A DNA stretch of 64,000 bases, taken from assembly GCF_004005945.1 (NCBI RefSeq), contig NZ_SACS01000004.1, positions 1 to 64,000 on the forward strand, in the 5' to 3' direction. Positions within the stretch are counted from its first letter, which is position 1; each line of letters begins with the position of its first letter. Positions 58,144 to 64,000 of this stretch are shown here, piece after piece. The stretch comes from Rheinheimera riviphila (GTDB lineage Bacteria; Pseudomonadota; Gammaproteobacteria; Enterobacterales; Alteromonadaceae). A model generated the notes under the pieces. That model saw nothing but the letters and a program-made list of their open reading frames with translations. It was not told the origin of the DNA and ran no database searches. The position numbers and the translations under genes were made by a program.

Positions 58144-60768
58144 TTAGCCCTCTGTTGCATGGGTAAGTTGTTCCACCAGGACGCGGCGTAGCTGGCTTTG
58201 TTCGTCAGCTGTCAGTGCTTCGTCCTGGCGGGTGGAAATCATAAAAAAGTCTTCTGCACGCTCGCCAATGGTGGTGATTTTGGCGGCGTGAATATTAATT
58301 TCGCATTGCGAAAACACCTGACCGATATCGGCCAGCAAGCCCGGTGTATCTAAGGCTGCAAGTTCCAGCATCGTGCGTTGTTTGTTTTTGCCCGGTAAAA
58401 ACACCACTTTGGGTGGTACATGAAAAGCCCGTAATTGCTTATTAGGACGCGCTTTTTGCCGCTCAGTGGTCGGTGGGTTGGTGATATAAGTTTCCAGCGC
58501 TTTTTTAATGCTGGCGATGCGCGAAGTAGAGGTCACTGCGGCGCCGTTTTGTTCCAGCACCACAAAGGTATCCATCGCATAACCGTCTTTGTTGGTCATG
58601 ATCTGCGCATCAAAAATACTGACTTTTTTGCTGTCGAGAGCTGCGACCATGCGGGCAAATAAGTTCGGTTGGTCGGCGGTGTAGACGAAAATCTGCGTAC
58701 CACCGCGCATTGCGCTTGGGCTAATCAGCACCATTGGCTGGCTAAAGTCAGCATGTTGCAGCAGGTTTTCGCTATGCCAGGCAATCAACCGCGGATTATA
58801 ACGAGCGAAATAATCGGCTTTAAATTTGCTCCACAGCGGATTGACCTGTGCTTCGCTAAAGCCTTTTTCGGCCAGCAAACGTAGTGCTTCGGTTTGGTGT
58901 TCGCGGATTTGGTCGCGCAAATCCATTGGTTTTTCCAAACCACGGCGAAAGGCTTTTTGGGTTCCCAAATACAGCTCACGTAATAATGAACCTTTCCAGT
59001 CATTCCACAGGTTGTCGTTGGTGGCGCGGATATCGGCCAGCGTTAAACAGTACAGGTAGTTTAAACGGGTTTCGTCGCGGACTTTTTCGGCAAATTCGGC
59101 GATAACGGCTGGATCGTGAATATCGCGGCGCTGCGCTGTCACCGACATCAATAAATGTTGTTCCACCAGCCAGACAATCAGCTTGGTATCAAATTCACTG
59201 AGCTTATGCAGCTTGCCAAATTCACGCGCATCCATCGCGCCTAAGTCCGAGTGATCGCCGCCGCGGCCTTTGGCAATATCGTGGAAAATGCCACCTAAAT
59301 ACAGCAGCTCCGGCTTCTCCAGCCTATTAACGATATCGGTGCACAGCGGAAACTCATTGGCAAATTCTGGCTCGCTGTAGCGATGTAAGTTTTTCAGTAC
59401 CCGGTGGGTATGTTCGTCGACGGTATAAGCGTGGAATAAATCAAATTGCATCTGACCGACGATATTGCGCCACTGCGGCAAATAAGCCGCCAGAATACCG
59501 TGACGATGCATCAGGGTAATAGCGCGGTCCATACCGTGCGGATGGCGGATGATCGCCATAAACAGCTGGCGGCAGGCTTCATAATCCTGTAAATCGCCCA
59601 TCAAACGACGGCGCACTTGCCGCAGCAAGCGAATGGTTTCGGAATGAATACCATGAATTTGCGGATGATTAGCGATATGCCAGAACAAGCGCAGGATATT
59701 TTCACGCCGCGCAAACACCGCTTTGTCGGTGGCGTGAATGAGATGGCCCTGAATTTCAAAAAAGTCATCCAGCGACTGGGTTTTATATTTGCTATGGCTT
59801 TTGAGAATACTGCCTTCAAAATGCTGTAATAGCATTTCGTTCAGTTCACTGACCCGCTGCACGGTGCGGAAAAACCGTTTCATCATCCGCTCAACTGAGG
59901 CTTTACCGTCATCACCAAAACCGAGACGATGCGCCACCGCGGGCTGATAATCAAACAAGATGCGGTTTTCGTTGCGACCCGCTTCAATATGCAGCGCAAA
60001 GCGCATCTGCCATAAATACGCTTCACACTCCATCAGCTCCTGATATTCATCTTCGGTCAGGTACTGATAGGCCACCAGCTCGCGCATGGTGCGGGTGCGA
60101 AAGTGTTTTTTTGCCACCCAGCCGATGGTTTGAATATCGCGCAGGCCACCAGGGTTAGCTTTTAAATTCGGTTCCAGGTTATAAGCGGTGCCGTGATACT
60201 GGGCGTGCCGACCTTGTTGTTCGTGGCGTTTCGCCTGGAAAAAATCTTTACTGGGCCAGAAGTTATCTTTACTAACTTCAGCCTGTAGGCTGTCAAACAG
60301 CTGCTGATTACCAGCGAGATAACGCATTTCCATTAAATTGGTGGCGATGGTGATGTCGTCTTTGCCAAGGCTCACGGATTCTTTAATGGTGCGCACGCTA
60401 TGGCCGACTTCTAAGCGTAAGTCCCACAGCAAAGTAACAAAATGAGCGATTTGTTCCTGCAACGCCGGGCTTAAGCGGGCTTCGGTCAGGATCAATAAGT
60501 CGATATCAGAGTAAGGATGGAGTTCGCCACGGCCATAACCGCCAACGGCAATCAGTGTCAGTTGCTTTTGTTTATTCAGATCAAAGTGTTGCCATAACGA
60601 TTGCAGCACGTCGTCCATAAAACGCGCCCGCGATTTCACCAAACTATTGACGGTCTGGGTTTGCGAGCTGACTTTCAGCCATTCCAGAAAATCGGCAAAA
60701 TGTTTTTTGTAACTATCGAGGGTAAAGTGGCTTGGAATGGTCTTATCAAATGCAAGCGCCGTGCTCAT
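58144..60768 (-). CDS. glnD: Bifunctional uridylyltransferase/uridylyl-removing enzyme GlnD
   Basis: An 874-residue GlnD, the glutamine sensor that uridylylates and de-uridylylates PII proteins. Nucleotidyltransferase motif GGYGRGELHPYSDIDLLIL (about 77-95), GlnD-type helical region, HD domain GGIFHDIAKGRGGDHSDLGA (about 490-510) and two C-terminal ACT domains (ending VFSQCEINIHAAKITTIGE). Slightly shorter than E. coli GlnD (890). It is transcribed towards dapD and away from map by 67 bp. Confidence 0.96.
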   Translation of the reverse strand: MSTALAFDKTIPSHFTLDSYKKHFADFLEWLKVSSQTQTVNSLVKSRARFMDDVLQSLWQHFDLNKQKQLTLIAVGGYGRGELHPYSDIDLLILTEARLSPALQEQIAHFVTLLWDLRLEVGHSVRTIKESVSLGKDDITIATNLMEMRYLAGNQQLFDSLQAEVSKDNFWPSKDFFQAKRHEQQGRHAQYHGTAYNLEPNLKANPGGLRDIQTIGWVAKKHFRTRTMRELVAYQYLTEDEYQELMECEAYLWQMRFALHIEAGRNENRILFDYQPAVAHRLGFGDDGKASVERMMKRFFRTVQRVSELNEMLLQHFEGSILKSHSKYKTQSLDDFFEIQGHLIHATDKAVFARRENILRLFWHIANHPQIHGIHSETIRLLRQVRRRLMGDLQDYEACRQLFMAIIRHPHGMDRAITLMHRHGILAAYLPQWRNIVGQMQFDLFHAYTVDEHTHRVLKNLHRYSEPEFANEFPLCTDIVNRLEKPELLYLGGIFHDIAKGRGGDHSDLGAMDAREFGKLHKLSEFDTKLIVWLVEQHLLMSVTAQRRDIHDPAVIAEFAEKVRDETRLNYLYCLTLADIRATNDNLWNDWKGSLLRELYLGTQKAFRRGLEKPMDLRDQIREHQTEALRLLAEKGFSEAQVNPLWSKFKADYFARYNPRLIAWHSENLLQHADFSQPMVLISPSAMRGGTQIFVYTADQPNLFARMVAALDSKKVSIFDAQIMTNKDGYAMDTFVVLEQNGAAVTSTSRIASIKKALETYITNPPTTERQKARPNKQLRAFHVPPKVVFLPGKNKQRTMLELAALDTPGLLADIGQVFSQCEINIHAAKITTIGERAEDFFMISTRQDEALTADEQSQLRRVLVEQLTHATEG

Positions 60769-60835
60769 GAAAAAATACCCTAAGTGGTTACTTTTTGTGG
60801 TCTGAACTGCCAGCGCCTTAAAATTACTTTTAAAA

Positions 60836-61627
60836 TCAACCGGCAGTCAGGACTCGTTCGATGGTGTCATCCTGGCGTAATGTCAGAATTTCGCAGCCCG
60901 TTTCAGTGACCACAATAGTGTGTTCAAACTGAGCTGATAAACTACGATCTTTCGTTACGACCGTCCAGCCGTCTTTTAACAATTTGCTTTGACGTTCACC
61001 GGCATTCACCATTGGCTCAATCGTCAGACACATGCCGGTTTTTAAAATTTCGCCGGTACCAGGTCTGCCATAATGTAAGACCTGCGGATCTTCATGGAAC
61101 ACTTCGCCGATGCCGTGGCCGCAATATTCGCGCACAATTGAATAGTTGTGTTGTTCGGCATGCACCTGAATAGCATGGCCAATATCACCTAAACGACAGC
61201 CGTTTTTGACTTTTTTCAAGCCCAGATAAAGTGCTTCTTGGGTGACCCGGATCAGTCGTTCGGCCAGAATGCTCGGTTTACCAATCACAAACATTTTTGA
61301 GGTATCGCCGTGGAAACCGTCTTTGATCACCGTGATATCAATATTGATGATATCGCCGTCTTTCAGCGTTTTATCATCGGCCGGAATACCGTGACAGATC
61401 ACATGATTAACTGAGGTACAAATAGATTTTGGAAAACCATGGTAGTTCAGAGGCGCGGGGATAGCCTGCTGCACATTGACAATATAGTCATGGCAGATGC
61501 GATCCAGTTCACCGGTGCTGACACCCGCCTTGACATGAGGCTCAATCATTTCAAGCACTTCGGCTGCCAGACGTCCAGCGACGCGCATTTTTTCGATCTG
61601 TTCCGGAGTCTTAATGTTTGCGGCCAT
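60836..61627 (-). CDS. map: Methionine aminopeptidase, type I
   Basis: A 263-residue MetAP that removes the initiator Met. Metal ligands are visible as the two Asp in INIDITVIKDGFHGDTSKM, the His in YCGHGIGEVFHEDP, Glu in LTIEPMVNAG and Glu in SAQFEHTIVVTE. No extra N-terminal zinc finger, so type Ia. Divergent from rpsB. Two near-identical 13-mers (GCTGTAAAACTAC, GCTGTAAATCTAC) 20 bp apart at 61652-61684 sit in its promoter region. Confidence 0.96.
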   Translation of the reverse strand: MAANIKTPEQIEKMRVAGRLAAEVLEMIEPHVKAGVSTGELDRICHDYIVNVQQAIPAPLNYHGFPKSICTSVNHVICHGIPADDKTLKDGDIINIDITVIKDGFHGDTSKMFVIGKPSILAERLIRVTQEALYLGLKKVKNGCRLGDIGHAIQVHAEQHNYSIVREYCGHGIGEVFHEDPQVLHYGRPGTGEILKTGMCLTIEPMVNAGERQSKLLKDGWTVVTKDRSLSAQFEHTIVVTETGCEILTLRQDDTIERVLTAG

Positions 61628-61779
61628 GCCATTTCTCTCTGCTATACATCTGCTGTAAAACTACCCACTTTGCTGTAAATCTACGCAGCAGATTGTGTTT
61701 CAAGGGCGCCTATGGTATAAAGCGCGCCGCAATTTGGCAAATAGCTTGTGGCTTTTTTCACGAAATACCACAAATGATG

Positions 61780-61808
61780 TTGTCAGCTTAGCGAACCAAA
61801 CTTAATTA
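61780..61808 (+). promoter_or_regulatory. Probable rpsB promoter
   Basis: TTGTCA (61780-61785), 17-bp spacer, TAATTA (61803-61808), about 100 bp before the rpsB ATG, leaving room for the S2-binding leader. Confidence 0.55.
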
Positions 61809-61814
61809 AATAAC

Positions 61815-61911
61815 ACACATACACCGTCACATAAGCCGGGGTGCCAGTGAAAACTGGTCGGATTTATGGGGTGTATGGAGGCCTAACCCCCACTCAAAGG
61901 AAATAACTCTG
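61815..61911 (+). promoter_or_regulatory. rpsB 5' leader (S2 autoregulation element)
   Basis: The leader between promoter and rpsB carries the conserved GGGG...CCTAACCCC pairing (about 61868-61890) and an upstream stem (GCCAGTGAAAACTGG), the pattern of the gamma-proteobacterial rpsB leader (also listed as t44 RNA). Ribosomal protein S2 binds it to repress rpsB-tsf. AAAGGAA is the RBS. Confidence 0.75.
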
Positions 61912-62640
61912 ATGGCAAAAGTTTCAATGCGCGATATGCTCCAGGCGGGCGTACATTTTGGTCACCAAACCCGTTACTGGAACCCAAAAATGAAGCCTTT
62001 CATTTTCGGCGCCCGTAACCGCGTTCATATCATCAACCTGGAAAAAACTGTTCCAATGATGAATGACGCACTGGCTTTCATCCAGTCAGTGGCTGCCAAA
62101 AAAGGCAAAATCCTGTTTGTTGGTACCAAGCGCGCTGCTTCAGAAGCAATCAAAGAAGCTGCTCAGCAATCTGATCAGTACTTCGTAAACCACCGCTGGT
62201 TAGGTGGCATGTTGACTAACTGGAAAACAGTTCGTCAATCTATCAAGCGCCTGAAAGACCTGGAATCACAAAGCCAGGACGGTACTTTTGACAAGCTGAC
62301 CAAAAAAGAAGCTTTAGACCGTACCCGCGAGATGGAAAAGCTGGACAAGAGCTTAGGTGGTATTAAGGACATGGGCGGCCTGCCTGATGTTCTGTTCGTG
62401 ATCGATGCCGACCATGAACACATCGCTATCAAAGAAGCAAACAACCTGGGTATTCCAGTAGTTTCTATCGTTGATACTAACTCTGATCCAGAAGGTGTTG
62501 ACTTTGTCGTTCCAGGCAACGACGACGCTATCCGCGCTATCCAGTTATACCTGGCTGCCGTGAATCAGGCGATCGTTGAAGGACGTGACAAAAACATCGA
62601 AGTTCAGGCTGAAGCCGACAACTTCGTTGCTGCTGAGTAA
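61912..62640 (+). CDS. rpsB: 30S ribosomal protein S2
   Basis: A 242-residue S2: [60 protein letters not shown] and the [19 protein letters not shown] block are all canonical. Same length as E. coli S2 to within a residue. Codon use is strongly biased, as expected for a highly expressed gene. First gene of the rpsB-tsf operon. Confidence 0.98.
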   Translation: MAKVSMRDMLQAGVHFGHQTRYWNPKMKPFIFGARNRVHIINLEKTVPMMNDALAFIQSVAAKKGKILFVGTKRAASEAIKEAAQQSDQYFVNHRWLGGMLTNWKTVRQSIKRLKDLESQSQDGTFDKLTKKEALDRTREMEKLDKSLGGIKDMGGLPDVLFVIDADHEHIAIKEANNLGIPVVSIVDTNSDPEGVDFVVPGNDDAIRAIQLYLAAVNQAIVEGRDKNIEVQAEADNFVAAE

Positions 62641-62694
62641 TTAGCAGTGTCTGGTGTTTCTGTCATCTGAAGCACCATTAACACGTTTAAATTG

Positions 62695-62717
62695 AACAGG
62701 GGCCGCGGCCCCTGTTT
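62695..62717 (+). terminator. Attenuator-like hairpin between rpsB and tsf
   Basis: AACAGGGGCC-GCGGCCCCTGTTT: a perfect GC-rich stem followed by a short T run, 55 bp after rpsB. In the rpsB-tsf operon a partial terminator here sets the relative level of the two products. Confidence 0.75.
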
Positions 62718-62747
62718 GTCTAACCTGAATGAATGCGAGGAATTCCC

Positions 62748-63620
62748 ATGGCTGTTACTGCCGGTATGGTAAAAGAATTACGCGAGCGCACTGGCGCTGG
62801 CATGATGGATTGCAAAAAAGCTTTAGAAGAAACCAATGGTGACATCGAAGGCGCAATCGAATTAATGCGTAAAAACGGTCAGGCCAAAGCTGCTAAGAAA
62901 GCTGGCCGGATCGCTGCAGAAGGTACTGTTATTACTCGCGTTGGCAACGGTTATGCTGTTGCAATCGAATTTAACTGTGAAACTGACTTCGTAGGTCGTG
63001 ACGCCAGCTTCCTGGCTTTCGCAAACTCAGTAGCAGACCTGGCGCACGCCAACAAACTGTTCACTATCGAAGAAATCAGTGCTGCCTCTTTAGGTGACAC
63101 CACCGTTGAAGAAGCTCGCGCGACTTTAGTAACTAAAATCGGCGAAAACATCAACGTACGCCGCATTTCATTAGTCCAGGGCGACGTGATCGGCCAATAC
63201 ACTCACTCAGGCCGTATCGGCGTGTTGACTGTATTAGAAGGCGGTAACGAAGAAATCGCAAAAGACGTGGCAATGCACGTTGCTGCAAACAACCCATCTT
63301 TCCTGACACCAGACGCAGTTCCGGCTGAAGTTGTGGCAAAAGAGCAGGAAATCCAGGTTGAAATCGCTATCAACAGCGGCAAAACTAAAGAAATCGCAGA
63401 AAAAATGGTTGCTGGTCGCATGACTAAGTTCACCGGCGAAGTTTCTTTAACTGGCCAAATGTTCGTGAAAGACCCAAGCATCACTGTTGGCGAATTCCTG
63501 AAACAGAAAGGCGCCAAAGCTGTTAGCTTCATTCGCTTAGAAGTAGGCGAAGGCATCGAGAAACAGGAAACTGACTTCGCTGCTGAAGTTGCTGCACAAA
63601 TCGCTGCTGCAAAAAAATAA
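62748..63620 (+). CDS. tsf: Elongation factor Ts
   Basis: A 290-residue EF-Ts, the nucleotide exchange factor for EF-Tu. N-terminal UBA-like domain ([20 protein letters not shown]), the TDFVxR block ([20 protein letters not shown]), and [11 protein letters not shown] are typical. Start at ATG 62748 with GAGGA upstream; the open frame begins five codons earlier. Ends at a strong terminator. Confidence 0.98.
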   Translation: MAVTAGMVKELRERTGAGMMDCKKALEETNGDIEGAIELMRKNGQAKAAKKAGRIAAEGTVITRVGNGYAVAIEFNCETDFVGRDASFLAFANSVADLAHANKLFTIEEISAASLGDTTVEEARATLVTKIGENINVRRISLVQGDVIGQYTHSGRIGVLTVLEGGNEEIAKDVAMHVAANNPSFLTPDAVPAEVVAKEQEIQVEIAINSGKTKEIAEKMVAGRMTKFTGEVSLTGQMFVKDPSITVGEFLKQKGAKAVSFIRLEVGEGIEKQETDFAAEVAAQIAAAKK

Positions 63621-63657
63621 TGCAAGCTTTAGCTAATGGCTAAAACCCGCTAAAATA

Positions 63658-63694
63658 ACCGCGACCCGGCCACGCCCGTCGCGGTTTTTTTTTA
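63658..63694 (+). terminator. Intrinsic terminator after tsf
   Basis: AACCGCGAC...GTCGCGGTT stem (9 bp, 12-nt loop) followed by nine T residues, 40 bp after the tsf stop. Confidence 0.93.
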
Positions 63695-63716
63695 AATGAG
63701 GGAGTCGACGTCGTAG

Positions 63717-63908
63717 TGTTGGAATTCTGGTCAGCAGATCCGAACCCCGATGCGCTGTCCCTCAAAGCACAGCAGACCGAACATTTGATAAAATAGTTGG
63801 TCGAAGATGCGATCAAAAGAGTATGCACCGTGATTGCTTCCAATTCCGGTGATGTTGCAGCGCGGACTGCAATAGCAGCAGCCGATTCCCGGCTGAATGG
63901 CATGTAAG
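63717..63908 (+). pseudogene. Degenerate ORF between tsf and pyrH
   Basis: From a GTG at 63717 the frame reads LEFWSADPNPDALSLKAQQ, TEHLIK, an in-frame TAG, then LVEDAIKRVCTVIASNS, GDVAARTAIAAADSRLNGM and a TAA at about 63907. The protein-like texture on both sides of one stop suggests a broken gene. Family not recognised. It interrupts the usual close tsf-pyrH spacing. Confidence 0.4.
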
Positions 63909-63962
63909 GAAACCGCAATAATGTTTACAGATGACACTTCAATCCGGCCTGATGGGGATCTC

Positions 63963-64000
63963 ATGAGCACAAGTCCAAAACCAACCTATAGAAGAATTTT
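63963..64000 (+). CDS. pyrH: UMP kinase PyrH, first codons only
   Basis: An ATG at 63963 behind GATGGGGATCTC opens STSPKPTYRRIL, the standard PyrH N-terminus (MSTNxKPVYRRILLKLSGEAL), running off the window end after 12 full codons. Position after rpsB-tsf agrees with the near-universal rpsB-tsf-pyrH-frr order. PyrH phosphorylates UMP to UDP. Confidence 0.85.
   Translation, partial: MSTSPKPTYRRI

Noticed and set aside
63203-63625. Minus-strand open frame of 140 codons opposite tsf
   Set aside because: Antisense to a highly conserved gene with strong codon bias; a shadow frame.
1-64000. tRNA, rRNA or CRISPR loci
   Set aside because: None seen on either strand by eye; a tRNAscan-type search would be needed to exclude a missed tRNA.

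Overview
The window is a chromosomal segment of a gamma-proteobacterium of roughly 50% GC. The best guess is Rheinheimera or a close relative (Alishewanella/Arsukibacterium, Chromatiaceae/Alteromonadales side). The guess rests on the gene set and order: glnD-dapD-map facing rpsB-tsf-pyrH; queF and syd divergent next to ppnN and the yqcC-truC-flavodoxin block; small families typical of that group (DUF3192, DUF3301, DUF2310, CLCA_X, TIGR03643); and a strong carbohydrate and TonB flavour. No rRNA, tRNA, prophage, intact insertion sequence or CRISPR array was seen.

Layout. (1) 1-0.8 kb: a duplicated intergenic repeat and a DUF1801 gene. (2) 0.8-8.0 kb: a minus-strand sugar operon (periplasmic GH3, gluconokinase, GPH symporter, GH94 phosphorylase) behind a promoter overlapped by a LacI-type palindrome; the GH94 plus gluconokinase pairing points to cellobionate-type aldobionic acids. 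(3) 8.2-12.5 kb: a periplasmic 5'-nucleotidase-like protein that has lost its metal ligands, translationally coupled to a membrane diguanylate cyclase, followed by a solute-binding-like protein. (4) 12.6-20 kb: an envelope-stress-like region (BON lipoprotein, DUF883, holin-like protein, DUF4398 and OmpA lipoproteins, Crp/Fnr regulator) littered with decayed paralogues and intergenic repeats. (5) 20-24.6 kb: a solute-binding protein, a GlxA-type AraC regulator, and a GH43 plus esterase pair for hemicellulose. (6) 24.9-31.8 kb: an iron-regulated cluster with three visible Fur boxes (TonB receptor, ApbE-like/DUF2271 fusion, duplicated EF-hand protein, DUF4198 protein, TPR-like protein, 36-aa membrane peptide). 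(7) 31.9-44.5 kb: folM, CLCA_X, dbpA, csp, nhaR, NAD-type isocitrate dehydrogenase, an HDOD-like protein, ppnN and a DgcP-like diguanylate cyclase with a possible leader-peptide/attenuator. (8) 45-57 kb: M61 peptidase, queF/syd, DUF2310, KfrA-like protein, GNAT, truC block, a ToxR-like membrane regulator and a metallo-beta-lactamase-fold protein behind a MITE-like repeat. (9) 57-64 kb: dapD, glnD, map, then rpsB-tsf and the first codons of pyrH.

The features most worth following up are the pseudo-nucleotidase/diguanylate cyclase pair, the Fur cluster with its degenerate ApbE and duplicated EF-hand protein, the small ORF plus terminator ahead of the second diguanylate cyclase, and the gene decay between 12.9 and 18.7 kb. 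All family assignments come from reading the sequence by eye; no database search was run.
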